64,000 nt of DNA from Klebsiella pneumoniae (GTDB lineage: Bacteria > Pseudomonadota > Gammaproteobacteria > Ga0077536): contig CAMAXW010000013.1 in NCBI GenBank assembly GCA_945862315.1, positions 1-64,000 on the forward strand, in the 5' to 3' direction. Numbering within the stretch: the first letter of the stretch is position 1; each line of letters opens with the position of its first letter. Positions 1 to 8,888 of the stretch are shown piece after piece. The position numbers and the translations under genes were made by a program. Under the pieces are notes generated by a model. The model was not told the origin of the DNA. It did not search any database and was given only the letters and a program-made list of their open reading frames with translations.

Positions 1-791
1 GCCGTCGCCACGCGCTGCATCAGCGCCATCTCGCGGTCTAAGCCGGCGCAGTCTTCACCCACAATGCCCGCGTTCACCATTTCCACCAGTCCATGGCCGC
101 TGGCCTTCACGGCGCGCGCGAGGGTAATGAGTTCTTCATCGCCGGCAAAGGTGCCAGGCACTGGCCGGCCGTCAACCGCGATGTGGATGGTGGTTCGCGA
201 GCTAGATAAACCCACGGCGCCCGCAGCGAGCGCCTCGCGGGTGAGTTGCGCCATTTGTTGGAGATCTTGCGCGTTGGCGTTTTCGTTGGCCGCACCGCGC
301 TCGCCCATCACATAAGCCCGCAGCGGTCCGTGAGCGAGCAGGGCGGCGATATCGAAGGCCCGCGGGGTGGCATCCATCGCGTTGAGATATTCCGGAAAGC
401 TTTCCCAGTTCCACTGGATCCCCGCTTCGAGCGAGGCGGCTGGAATGTCCTCCACGCCTTCCATTAACCCGATGAGCCAGCTGTGCTGGTCCGCCCGCGC
501 AGGGGCGAAACCCACGCCGCAGTTGCCCATGACGGCGGTGGTAACACCATGGCGTAAAGACGGCATGAGCACCGGATCCCAGCTAGCTTGCCCATCGTAA
601 TGGGTGTGAATATCCACCCAGCCGGGGGTCACCAATAAGCCATCGGCATCGATCGTGCGGTGCGCCGAACCCAAGCTGTGGCCCACCGCGGCAATTTTCC
701 CATCGCGGATGCCGATGTCGGCCGTTACCGGGGGTGCGCCCGTGCCATCTACCACGCTACCACCGCGGATGAGGGTGTCGAAAGTGACCAT
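1..791 (-). CDS. N-acyl-D-amino-acid deacylase family amidohydrolase (3' part outside window)
   Basis: The minus strand from the ATG at 791 gives an open protein of about 263 residues that runs off the window edge, so its C-terminal half is missing. It starts MVTFDTLIRGG and carries the metal-binding motif VDIHTHYDGQ near residue 60 and the NCGVGFAP segment near residue 95, both typical of the D-aminoacylase branch of the amidohydrolase superfamily (COG3653). These zinc enzymes hydrolyse N-acyl-D-amino acids or related amides in the cytosol. The substrate cannot be read from this half. The next gene lies more than 600 bases away on the other strand, so no operon partner is visible upstream. 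Confidence 0.85.
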   Translation of the reverse strand, partial: MVTFDTLIRGGSVVDGTGAPPVTADIGIRDGKIAAVGHSLGSAHRTIDADGLLVTPGWVDIHTHYDGQASWDPVLMPSLRHGVTTAVMGNCGVGFAPARADQHSWLIGLMEGVEDIPAASLEAGIQWNWESFPEYLNAMDATPRAFDIAALLAHGPLRAYVMGERGAANENANAQDLQQMAQLTREALAAGAVGLSSSRTTIHIAVDGRPVPGTFAGDEELITLARAVKASGHGLVEMVNAGIVGEDCAGLDREMALMQRVAT

Positions 792-1446
792 CGCAAGCTC
801 CTAGCTGAAATTTTTTTCACAATATGCGACGAGGTGCGCGGCAGCAACCAGCAGCGCGTGGGCGGCGGCAAATACGGCACTGGTGCTTAATGCGCCGCGG
901 CGTAGTCGTCCGGCGTGCCCCGGGCGGCTGTCTCCTGGATACCTTGGTCACCCGGCTGCGCAAACCCTCCTGCCGTCCAACACTCAAGGTGGGAGCCGAG
1001 TGCGTGAATTGCGCCTGCGCCGATTTGTGCGGGGGCACTCAGCAATGGGCGTCTCGACCATGGGCAAGTCGCCCTGAATCCCACTAGCCTCATACCGAGT
1101 TGGACAAGACTCCTACTCGACGCGGGGCAGCGTTTGGGATATTTTTCGCACGGTGGCGGCGAAGCGCAAACGGCGTGAGCTCGATCCTACGCCTGACGTG
1201 TTGCATCAGGCTTTGCCATGACCCCACGGACAATAGTGCCGAATTTGACGTTTAAAACCGGATGCGCGAAATGCACAAGGTGATGGCACTGGCCAACAAC
1301 TGGTTCGATGAATGGCAGCGAGTGTCTCTTGAAGCATTACGGCAATTGATGAAATTGCGGCCGCAAGGCGCCACAGCTACTGGTTCTCAAAGATCGTCCT
1401 CGCACCGCACCGCACCGCGCCGCTTTGGCCTGACCGGAATGGCAGG
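792..1446. other. 655-base stretch without a supported gene
   Basis: Only short open frames with no recognisable family are present. One frame at 1262-1450 (plus) begins MREMHKVMALANNWFDEW and reads like a helical fragment, but it has no clear ribosome binding site and turns into low-complexity sequence after about 35 residues. The stretch should contain promoters for the genes on both sides; no convincing -35/-10 pair or Fur-type operator was seen. Confidence 0.4.
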
Positions 1447-1839
1447 GTGAGATCGGTGCGGGCACGCGGCTGGCTCTATCGAAGAATCGCACGGCTGATG
1501 CTGTGCGTTGTGTTCTTTGGTGCTACCGCGCCCGCAATTTCGCATTTTCTCGCCTCAGCAACCGGCATCACATGGGCTGAGATTTGCAGCGTCACTGGGC
1601 CAAAGCTGGTCGCACTTGAACTCGGATCACCGCAGACACCAAAGCTCCCACATTCCACTGAGCATTGCCCGTTCTGCCTATTGCAGAACCATTCGCCAGC
1701 CATCCCGACGTCGGCAAGCCTGCCGGTTTTCGCCGCCTCGGCTGTAGACGCGACGCTCGCTGGGGTTGCAAATTCCCCGCCTCTTGCGCGCTTCATTCGG
1801 CGCTCACATCTGACACGAGCCCCCCCGGCGTTCTCCTGA
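1447..1839 (+). CDS. DUF2946 family protein, probable metal-binding periplasmic or membrane protein
   Basis: The 130-residue protein has one hydrophobic segment near residues 15-35, a short motif EHCPFCLL near residue 75 and a C-terminus ending RAPPAFS. This is the layout of DUF2946 proteins, which have an N-terminal membrane or signal segment, a CxxC-type motif and a final PPAxS. The family is commonly found beside TonB-dependent receptors and copper genes, and its function is not established. The tonB gene and a receptor follow on the same strand, so it probably belongs to this uptake module. The first start is a GTG at 1447; a second GTG at 1456 is equally possible. The family call is good; the role is inferred from context. 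Confidence 0.7.
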   Translation: MRSVRARGWLYRRIARLMLCVVFFGATAPAISHFLASATGITWAEICSVTGPKLVALELGSPQTPKLPHSTEHCPFCLLQNHSPAIPTSASLPVFAASAVDATLAGVANSPPLARFIRRSHLTRAPPAFS

Positions 1840-2605
1840 CATATCCGCGAAACGACGTCGGATCGGACTTTTGTTCCGACCAGCGTCATTCCGCGCCTTG
1901 CCTGATGTACTTGCAGGCAGGGTGCTCGAATTTGTCCAGGACAATAAATTGCATCCCCTTATCAAGATGGCGCGGCTGCTGACGCACATCAATATTGACG
2001 CGACCTTCGCGCTACTGGCGTGGCTTGTCACGTCCTTTCCCTCGCAAGCATCACGGCCGTCTGCCAGCCATCAATCCACTGCCCTTGCGGCGGAAGGCGG
2101 CGTGCGATGAGTCGCTGGTATTCCCCGCGCGGCGCACGTCGCGGACTGCTTTCCTCGGCGTTTGCGCCAGTGCTTTGCCTCTACCGGGCTACTGACTACA
2201 CGCAGGCGTTCAGTCGCGATGCCGATCAGGTCATTCACAAAAACACCTCAACACCGACTCGTGTCGATACCGCGTGCCGTGCACACCGCCGCCGTTTTAG
2301 GTGCCGAAGGTCGGCATGGCTTGGGTCATGGACATCATCGGCATGATTTCCGTGGTGGCGTTCCAGCCATCGTTGGGTGCTTCGTTTGCGTTTGCTTTGC
2401 CGGAAACGAAGGCATGTCGCGAGGAAAAACCACCATTGATGGACTTCATCAAGCGCGACCGCAGGTTTGTGCTGGTTTTTTGTTACCTCATCGGATCAAT
2501 CACCGGGCCAGGAAGTTGGTACGCCATCACGGTGCTCGGCCCGCGTGGTGTGGACGGGCTGACCAGCGCTATCGCGCACCGAAAACGTATTTTTCGGAAA
2601 ACTCA
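1840..2605. other. 766-base gap with possible decayed coding sequence before tonB
   Basis: No gene is recognised. A 102-codon frame at 2301-2609 (plus) contains the segment FALPETKACREEKPPL and a hydrophobic stretch (LVFCYLIGSITGPGSW), which look like part of an integral membrane protein. Its stop codon overlaps the tonB ATG as ATGA. It has no clear ribosome binding site and no full-length match that I recognise, so it may be a remnant of a deleted gene or chance. The rest of the gap shows nothing identifiable, and no good match to a Fur box was seen. Confidence 0.35.
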
Positions 2606-3325
2606 ATGACCCCAGCCATATTCCAATTGCCAGATCAGGGGACTGAGAGTGCTCGTCTGAGGGTGCTCAGTTTTTCTTTCGCCTTCGCTCTACATGCCGC
2701 GCTCGCGGTGTGGATAACGCCTGAGCATCTCAACGCATCGCCAGAGCCAGCACCCATCCGTCTGGACGTGCGCACCATTGAATTACCTCCACCGTCGGCA
2801 TTGGTCGTCCCACTGCCCATCGTTGAACTGCCAAGCCCATTGCCACCAACGGCAAGACCTGTAATCCGTAGGCCCGCGGCGGTCAGGCGCCCCCCCGTGC
2901 TGGCAGCGCCCCCCGTGCCGGTCGCGTCACCGCCCGTGCCGGTCGCGCCACCCAGTACCGATCCCGCTCCTGCAACGTTTGCGGTTTCTCCACCATCACC
3001 TCAGGAAATAGAGCCTCAAGCGCCATCCATACCCGCCCCCGTGACCGCCGTCCGCTTCGATGCCAGCTATTTACAAAACCCCGCACCCGCTTATCCAGCC
3101 CTGTCCCGCAAATGGCACGAGCAAGGAAAGGTTTTGCTGCAGGTCAAAGTGACGGCGACCGGTATTGCAGAACACGTCGAGATCAAGCGGAGCAGCGGTT
3201 ATCCCCGTCTGGACGAGGCGGCGCTCAACGCGGTGCGGCAATGGCGTTTCGTCCCGGCGCGACGCGGTGATGGAGCGGTCGCCGCCAGTGTCTTGGTGCC
3301 GATTGTTTTCCGATTGGATAGTTGA
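2606..3325 (+). CDS. tonB: TonB energy-transducing protein
   Basis: The 239-residue protein has one membrane anchor near residues 20-35 (FSFAFALHAALAVW), a long proline-rich periplasmic linker (about residues 45-150, many PPVPV-type motifs) and a C-terminal TonB domain ending with the characteristic LNAVRQWRFVPAR segment. TonB spans the periplasm and passes proton-motive energy from ExbB/ExbD to outer-membrane receptors. The ATG at 2606 was chosen because it puts the anchor at the N-terminus; the same frame stays open upstream to 2162, but that part looks non-coding. A receptor gene follows after 54 bases and exbB-exbD lie further down, giving a complete uptake system. No Fur operator was recognised. 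Confidence 0.9.
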   Translation: MTPAIFQLPDQGTESARLRVLSFSFAFALHAALAVWITPEHLNASPEPAPIRLDVRTIELPPPSALVVPLPIVELPSPLPPTARPVIRRPAAVRRPPVLAAPPVPVASPPVPVAPPSTDPAPATFAVSPPSPQEIEPQAPSIPAPVTAVRFDASYLQNPAPAYPALSRKWHEQGKVLLQVKVTATGIAEHVEIKRSSGYPRLDEAALNAVRQWRFVPARRGDGAVAASVLVPIVFRLDS

Positions 3326-3379
3326 TCACGCGGCCATCGGAACAAAACTAAATTCTGTCAGCATTTAAAGAGGACAAAA

Positions 3380-5506
3380 ATGAAATTCAACTACTTGCCG
3401 CTGTGCGTCGCCACGCTCACCGCGCTGGCGCAACTGAGCAGCCCTGCGTGTGCGGCGGATGACGAGAAATTGCTGGACGAGGTCGTTGTCTCCGGTTCGC
3501 GCGTTGCGACCAAACTGTCGGAAACACCGCAAGCAATCGGCGTCGTGAAAAACGAAATCCTCCAGCGCGACAAACCGACAACGATGGGTCAGGTGATTAA
3601 CCGTATTCCAGGCGTGTATTGGAACGACCTCGGCAACGAACAGCACAGCATGGGTATTCGTCAGCCGATTAGCACCAACGCGGTGTATCAATATCTGGAA
3701 GACGGCATTCCGATTCGTCCGCTCGGCGTGTTCAATCACAACGCGATGAACGAAATAAACATCGCTGGTATCGACAGCGTGGAAGTGGTGAAGGGGGCAG
3801 CGTCATCGCTGTACGGTAGCAATGCGGTAGGCGGCGCGGTGAATTTCCTGACCGCCGCGCCGTCGCGCACGCCGTACGCGAGGGTTGGCGTGCAGCATGA
3901 CAACACGGCGGGGTTCACGCGCTACGACACGTCTGCCAGCAATACTTGGGACAAGCTCGGCCTGCGCTTTTCGCACTACAGTTCACGGCGCACGGAGAAT
4001 AACTGGCAGGAATACAGTTATGGCGACAAGGATTCCTTTTCACTGCGCGGTGATTATGCGTTGAGTACATCGTCACAGTTGCGCGCAACGGTGGTGCATA
4101 CAGATCTTGATGCAGCGATGACTGGCAGTCTGTTTGAAAATGATTACCAGAATAATCCGGGCAAAAGCATCAATACCTTCACTTATCGCCAAGATCAGGC
4201 CACGCGCGCGACTGTGGCATGGGAAGGCGAAACCACCCAGAACGGCATCAGCACTGTGACGCTGTTCAGCCGAACGAACGACCACGGACAGATTCCAAGT
4301 TATACGATAGGTAGTTGCAAAAAAAATGTGTGCAACGGCACCAGTAACAACAACCATATCGATTCGCTGGGGGTGGATGCGAAGCATCAGCAGGAATTTT
4401 CGTGGCTCAGTTCGCGTCTGATCGCCGGTTTTTATTTTGATGCAACCGCAAACCCCTATGTCAGTGACAATTTGCGTATCACCCGTGACCCAGTAACCGG
4501 CAGGTATATCAGCTACGTACTTGCCAACACGACCAATCCTCTCGGTGTGCGCGACTATCAGGCTGACATCACGAACACCGCAGGGTTCGTGCAATGGGAA
4601 TTTTCACCGCTGATGAAAATGCGCACCGTGGTTGGTGGCCGTTTCGATAGCATTCTCTACGATTTCAAAAACAATCTCGCACCGGCTGGCAGCACTAATT
4701 TTGGTGCCCCGAACGAATCACGCAGTTTTTCACAATTCAGCCCCAAGATAGGCGCGACCTATGCGCTAACAAATTCAGCCAGCGTCTATACGAACTTCAG
4801 TGAAGGTTTTACGGCGCCAGAAGTGAGCCAGCTGTATGGAAAGACCGGCATTCCCGACCTGAAGCCCGCGACCTACAACAACTATGAAGTGGGTTTGCGC
4901 ATGGACTTCCTGAACGGTGCGTTGAGACTCGATTCGGCGCTCTATCGCTTGGAAGGTCGTGAGACGATCGTCAGCTATACCATCACGCCCGGCAACAGCG
5001 AAAACCGCAATGCTGGCCAGACGCGCAGTCAGGGTCTGGAATTGGGCCTGAACTACGATGGCGGTGCGTTCGATATGCGCGTTGGTACCACTATCGCCTC
5101 CCATCGGTTTTTAAAATATCAAGTCTCCCGCACGCTCGATTACAGCGACAAGGAAATGCCGCAGGCACCGAGCGATATCACAACCTTCGAGATCGGCTAC
5201 AAGCCTGTGCAAAGGGCGCGCGTTGCACTGGAGCTGGTCCATCAGGGCGAGTACTGGATGAACAACGCCAACACGGTGAAGTACCCCGGCCAGCTGCTGG
5301 TAAATTTTCGCAGCAGCTACAAGTTCACGAAGGGCTGGGAAGTGTGGCTGCAGGCGCTCAATTTGACGGACAAGCATTACGCGGATTCGGCGTCGAGCAC
5401 TTATTCCGGTGTAGGGATTTATTCACCCAACACACAGAACCAGTACACGCCGGGTGCGCCGCGCAACGTCATGCTCGGCTTGGGCTATACCTTTGATGCC
5501 GAATAG
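3380..5506 (+). CDS. TonB-dependent outer-membrane receptor (iron/siderophore type)
   Basis: The 708-residue protein begins with a signal peptide (cleavage likely after SPACA, residue 25), followed by a TonB-box-like DEVVVSG at residues 33-39, a plug domain to about residue 150 (VEVVKGAASSLYGSNAVGG) and a beta-barrel to the C-terminus (NLTDKHYAD, then LGLGYTFDAE). The length fits FecA/siderophore-type receptors. A ribosome binding site (AGAGGA) lies just ahead of the ATG. The receptor sits between tonB and a PepSY protein with exbB-exbD behind, so an iron complex is the most likely ligand. Haem, cobalamin or copper chelates cannot be excluded from sequence alone. Confidence 0.88.
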   Translation: MKFNYLPLCVATLTALAQLSSPACAADDEKLLDEVVVSGSRVATKLSETPQAIGVVKNEILQRDKPTTMGQVINRIPGVYWNDLGNEQHSMGIRQPISTNAVYQYLEDGIPIRPLGVFNHNAMNEINIAGIDSVEVVKGAASSLYGSNAVGGAVNFLTAAPSRTPYARVGVQHDNTAGFTRYDTSASNTWDKLGLRFSHYSSRRTENNWQEYSYGDKDSFSLRGDYALSTSSQLRATVVHTDLDAAMTGSLFENDYQNNPGKSINTFTYRQDQATRATVAWEGETTQNGISTVTLFSRTNDHGQIPSYTIGSCKKNVCNGTSNNNHIDSLGVDAKHQQEFSWLSSRLIAGFYFDATANPYVSDNLRITRDPVTGRYISYVLANTTNPLGVRDYQADITNTAGFVQWEFSPLMKMRTVVGGRFDSILYDFKNNLAPAGSTNFGAPNESRSFSQFSPKIGATYALTNSASVYTNFSEGFTAPEVSQLYGKTGIPDLKPATYNNYEVGLRMDFLNGALRLDSALYRLEGRETIVSYTITPGNSENRNAGQTRSQGLELGLNYDGGAFDMRVGTTIASHRFLKYQVSRTLDYSDKEMPQAPSDITTFEIGYKPVQRARVALELVHQGEYWMNNANTVKYPGQLLVNFRSSYKFTKGWEVWLQALNLTDKHYADSASSTYSGVGIYSPNTQNQYTPGAPRNVMLGLGYTFDAE

Positions 5507-5577
5507 GCCTTTGATGTGGAGCCTCTCGCGCCGATGGGCGGGAGCAGCTAGGTGTGCAGACAATAATTGGGAACGAG

Positions 5578-6969
5578 ATGAACCATTCAAATAAAAACGC
5601 GAGCGAGTCAGCGAACACCGCTAGGTTGGCGCGCCGCAAAAGCCTGTTCTGGCGCATCCATTTCTGGGCTGCACTGATTGCGTCGCCGTTCGCGTTGATT
5701 GCCGTATTGACCGGCATTTTTTACATCTTCACACCGCAAATCGAAGCGGCGCTCTATGATCACTTGGACCAAGTGACGCCGATTGGCGCAATGCGGCCGC
5801 TCGACGACGCAGTCGCTGCAGCGAGCGTTGCGGCCCCTGCAGGATGGGCATTGCATTCAGTTGTCCCGCCCTACAAGGCAGGCGACACGGTTAAAGTCAA
5901 TGTCGCGCCAATGGTGGCAAAAATATCCGAGCATGGAGGTCATCATGTTGACCCCGCCAAGGCTGCGCCTGCCGCTCGGCCCAGCTTCGGTTTGCCAGCG
6001 CAAGCGATGGTCGTCTACGTCAATCCTTACACGGCGGAGGTGGTGGGCGATCTCGCTAGTCAAGCGCGTTTCAGTAATTGGGCGAAGCAGCTGCATTCCC
6101 GCCTGCTGCAAAACGATAATTGGCGCTGGATGATTGAGTTGGCTGCGAGTTGGCTGATGGTCATGCTGCTGACCGGCATATCCCTGTGGTGGCCGCGTAG
6201 TGGTCAGAAAGGGTTGCCGCAATCCGGTGCCAAAGGACGGCCTGCATGGCAGCAATGGCACAGTTTTATCGGCGTGGCGCTCGCCGTGATGAGTCTGACG
6301 GTCCTGACGACCGGGCTGACCTGGAGCAAATATGCTGGCGACCAAATCAGAACGTTGCGCGACAGTATCGGCCAAGCACCGCCGCCAGTTCCGCAGCATC
6401 TGAAGTCGACTGCGCTGGCGGGAACAGCGCCGCTGACATGGCAAGCGGCATGGGAGTTCACTCGGCGGCAGGCACCGGATGTCATGTTGCAACTAACCCC
6501 GCCGCGCGGGCAGCAAGGAACATGGCGCGCTGCTGCTGCTGATCGCGGTCAACCTGAGAAACGCTTCGACCTGGTGTTGGATGCGTATAGCGGACAATCG
6601 CTGTATTACGCCGGCTGGGACAAGCAGACTTTATTTGCCAAAGCGACCGCCATCGGCATTCCGTTTCATCGTGGAGAATTCGGCTGGTGGAATCAGGCGT
6701 TGCTCCTGCTGTTCGGCATCGGTGTGTTGTTCTCGCTGGTGTCTGGCTGGGTGATGTTCTTTAAACGTCGGCAACCGGGATCGCTCGGCTTCCCGCGCTT
6801 GCTGCCGGGTGCGTGGAAGTCGCCTTCGCTAGTCTCGTGGCTCACAGCAGCAGTCTTGTGCATGGCTATGCCGCTGTTGGCGCTGTCGGCCACGATGGTT
6901 TTGGCGTTGGAGGTTGCGATACACCAGTTTTGGCGCCACCGCACCGCGGCCTCGAACACATCAACATAA
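5578..6969 (+). CDS. PepSY-associated TM protein (PiuB-type iron-regulated membrane protein)
   Basis: About 463 residues with an N-terminal membrane helix (SPFALIAVLTGIFYIF), a periplasmic PepSY-type region, two or more central helices (WLMVMLLTGISLWWPR and the following SLTVLTTGLTW) and a hydrophobic C-terminal part. This is the PiuB/COG3182 layout, a family associated with siderophore uptake and sometimes with reductive iron release at the inner membrane. A histidine-rich stretch (SEHGGHHVDP, about residue 120) may bind metal. The ATG at 5578 has GGGA upstream and is preferred to the GTG at 5554. It lies between the receptor and exbB on the same strand and is probably co-transcribed with them. 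Confidence 0.85.
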   Translation: MNHSNKNASESANTARLARRKSLFWRIHFWAALIASPFALIAVLTGIFYIFTPQIEAALYDHLDQVTPIGAMRPLDDAVAAASVAAPAGWALHSVVPPYKAGDTVKVNVAPMVAKISEHGGHHVDPAKAAPAARPSFGLPAQAMVVYVNPYTAEVVGDLASQARFSNWAKQLHSRLLQNDNWRWMIELAASWLMVMLLTGISLWWPRSGQKGLPQSGAKGRPAWQQWHSFIGVALAVMSLTVLTTGLTWSKYAGDQIRTLRDSIGQAPPPVPQHLKSTALAGTAPLTWQAAWEFTRRQAPDVMLQLTPPRGQQGTWRAAAADRGQPEKRFDLVLDAYSGQSLYYAGWDKQTLFAKATAIGIPFHRGEFGWWNQALLLLFGIGVLFSLVSGWVMFFKRRQPGSLGFPRLLPGAWKSPSLVSWLTAAVLCMAMPLLALSATMVLALEVAIHQFWRHRTAASNTST

Positions 6970-6982
6970 AGGGAGTTTGTAC

Positions 6983-7717
6983 ATGGATGAAAAACTTGGA
7001 CTCGCCCACTTCTGGGCGCAAGGGGATGCGGTATCGCATGCCGTCGCTATCGTGCTGTTGTTGATGTCGGTGGCGAGCTGGTATGTCATTTTCGGCAAGG
7101 CCGCAGCGCACCTACGTTCGCGCGTTTCGATAACGCGCGCCATGCAGTCATTCTGGAACGCTGATTCTCGCGCAGAAGCGCTGGCGACTATTCACGTCGA
7201 AGACAAAACAGGCGTGTTCGCGCGCATTGCCACGGATGCGGTGTTGGCGGCACGAGCCTACGAAGAAAAATCCACGGGCGGGATCGGTGCGGGCGTGGAC
7301 GCCAGTGAATTCATCGGCCGCACTCTGCAGCAATCAACCGTTATGGCGCAGGCGCGCGTTGAGCGTGGCTTGACATTTCTTGCCTCGGTGGGGTCGACAG
7401 CACCTTTCGTCGGCCTGTTCGGCACGGTGTGGGGCATCTACCACGCGTTGGTTGGCTTATCCGGCGAGACCCAAGTGGTTCTCGATAAAGTGGCCGGGCC
7501 GGTTGGAGAGGCATTAATCATGACGGCGGCCGGATTATTGGTCGCCATTCCCGCCGTACTCGCATACAACGCCTGTACCCGCTCTAATCGGCTCGTAATC
7601 GCGCAACTCGATGGCTTTGCGCATAGCCTGCACGCCTATCTGGTGGCTGGCGTTCGCTTGGATGGTTCGGCCAAGGCCGCCACAGCGACACCCTTACACG
7701 CAGCACCGGCAAACTGA
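6983..7717 (+). CDS. exbB: ExbB, TonB-system proton channel subunit (MotA/TolQ/ExbB family)
   Basis: The 244-residue protein has a first helix near residues 20-35 (VAIVLLLMSVASWYVIF) and two conserved helices with the hallmark FLASVGSTAPFVGLFGTVWGI and LIMTAAGLLVAIPAVLAYN regions. ExbB forms the inner-membrane pentamer around ExbD that energises TonB. The ATG at 6983, preceded by GGGAG, was chosen over an upstream TTG/GTG-type start in the same frame because the N-terminus MDEKLGLAHFW fits the family. It begins 13 bases after the PepSY gene and is followed after 10 bases by exbD. Confidence 0.93.
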   Translation: MDEKLGLAHFWAQGDAVSHAVAIVLLLMSVASWYVIFGKAAAHLRSRVSITRAMQSFWNADSRAEALATIHVEDKTGVFARIATDAVLAARAYEEKSTGGIGAGVDASEFIGRTLQQSTVMAQARVERGLTFLASVGSTAPFVGLFGTVWGIYHALVGLSGETQVVLDKVAGPVGEALIMTAAGLLVAIPAVLAYNACTRSNRLVIAQLDGFAHSLHAYLVAGVRLDGSAKAATATPLHAAPAN

Positions 7718-7727
7718 GGACAACACG

Positions 7728-8177
7728 ATGGCCTTTAACTACAACGGCAATCGATCCAGCCACACGCTGCCGATGGCAGACATCAACACGACACCTTTGG
7801 TGGATGTGATGCTGGTATTGTTGGTCATCTTCATCATCACCGCGCCGTTTTTTCACCAGGCGGTGCCGATTGATCTGCCCAAAGTGGTTGCGACCAAACT
7901 TGACGACAAGCCACGTACGGTGCAGGTGGCGCTCGATGCCGAAGGCCGGGTTTCCGTTGATGGAGAGTTGGTCGAGATGAAATCGTTGAGCGAGCGCTTG
8001 CGCACGATATGGGTGTCGGGCGTACCCTCTCCGGAGATGCATCTCCGTGCCGATCGGGGAACGCGCTATGAACGCGTGACCGAGGTGATGGCAGCCGCGC
8101 AGGCGGTTGGAATCACGAAGATCGCGTTTGTTACGGAAGGGCTAGGCCACAGCACGAGCGACAGACCCGCACGGTGA
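7728..8177 (+). CDS. exbD: ExbD, TonB-system proton channel subunit
   Basis: The 149-residue protein shows the ExbD signature DINTTPLVDVMLVLLVIFII, with the protonatable aspartate inside its single membrane helix, followed by a periplasmic domain (TVQVALDAEGRVSVDGE). It works with ExbB to power TonB. The ATG at 7728 follows a GAGGA site and lies 10 bases after the exbB stop codon, so the two are co-translated. It is the last gene of the uptake module; about 80 bases downstream a truncated monooxygenase gene and repeated DNA begin. Confidence 0.93.
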   Translation: MAFNYNGNRSSHTLPMADINTTPLVDVMLVLLVIFIITAPFFHQAVPIDLPKVVATKLDDKPRTVQVALDAEGRVSVDGELVEMKSLSERLRTIWVSGVPSPEMHLRADRGTRYERVTEVMAAAQAVGITKIAFVTEGLGHSTSDRPAR

Positions 8178-8254
8178 CCTGCGAGTGAGTGAGCACTTTG
8201 CGGGTCTCACTCCCGAGCAATAGGCCAGACAACCCCGTCGCCCGGGGTGCTGAC

Positions 8255-8461
8255 CTACGCCGCCACCCCCCCTTTCTCCATCACAAACCCCGGATACCCC
8301 TTGCGGATGATCGCCGCAGCTTCCTGGCGGAACTGGCCGACGCCGCCAAAGTAGAACACCAGCGACGGCACCTTGCCGGGGATGTTTGCGCCGAAAATCC
8401 AAGAGTCCACCTTGGAGAACAGCGAGTCGGCGGCGAGCTGGTCGCAGTGGGCGACCCAGTA
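8255..8461 (-). pseudogene. C-terminal remnant of a Baeyer-Villiger-type flavin monooxygenase
   Basis: Read on the minus strand, 68 codons end in a TAG stop and encode a segment containing HCDQLAADSLF, DSWIFGANIPGK and LVFYFGGVGQFRQ. These are features of the C-terminus of cyclohexanone/cyclopentanone-type Baeyer-Villiger monooxygenases. There is no start codon: the frame meets a stop exactly where a 23-bp repeated motif begins at 8462. The rest of the roughly 500-residue gene is therefore missing, presumably deleted or displaced when the repeat-bearing segment arrived. Confidence 0.75.
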
Positions 8462-8484
8462 TCAATGGGGTCAGACTCGATTGA
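8462..8484. repeat. 23-bp dispersed motif, copy 1
   Basis: The sequence is TCAAT, GGGGTCAGACTCG, then ATTGA; the outer five bases form an inverted repeat. The same motif occurs in the same orientation at 17273-17295 (one base different) and 17658-17680. Here it abuts the truncated monooxygenase remnant. Similar motifs are linked to dispersed repeats in other proteobacteria, but no transposase is present in this window. Confidence 0.8.
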
Positions 8485-8888
8485 TAAATATCTTCCCCGG
8501 CGTGCAGTGTGTCCGCGTCTAGATAAGACGCCCGCCGATATCGTTAACCCGGTGGGCGCACGGCAAGGCGATGGTACGCTCGATAAATGCGAGCCCTCGC
8601 CGCGATAGCAGGTAATCAGCGGTGCCAGCAACGCCGCGACTCGTTGGTAGCGGGGCGGCAATAACCCAAGCAATTATCAATCACCGCAAGGGTGACTTTT
8701 TGTGACAGCGCACCAAGACCTAGCTGCCCAGCGGGTTGGCAGGTGTTTGGGGGCGGCTATTTTTCGCCGCAACCCACGTTATTCGTAAACATTTGTTACA
8801 GCGCCAGCATCGCTATAGCCATGTCTGAACGAGGGGTATAGCTTGGCGTGGCATCTCAACCCGCGCGATCTATTTTAGGAGGCCAGCC
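8485..8888. other. 404-base region upstream of the giant repeat protein
   Basis: No gene is supported. A minus-strand frame at 8485-8673 contains a short string (GLAFIERTIALP) that could be another gene remnant but was not recognised. The last 130 bases are AT-richer and should hold the promoter of the giant gene. A strong ribosome binding site (TAGGAGG) lies just ahead of its ATG at 8889. Confidence 0.5.

Noticed and set aside
2162-2605. N-terminal extension of tonB by 148 codons
   Set aside because: The added residues are basic low-complexity sequence without homology, and the membrane anchor would be internal. The ATG at 2606 gives a normal TonB.
1840-3379. Search for a Fur box upstream of tonB and the receptor
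   Set aside because: No stretch close to the 19-base Fur consensus was found in the intergenic DNA, so no operator is annotated.
8281-8673. 130-codon minus-strand frame across the repeat and the monooxygenase remnant
   Set aside because: It crosses the junction of two unrelated segments, and the recognised monooxygenase frame is a different one.
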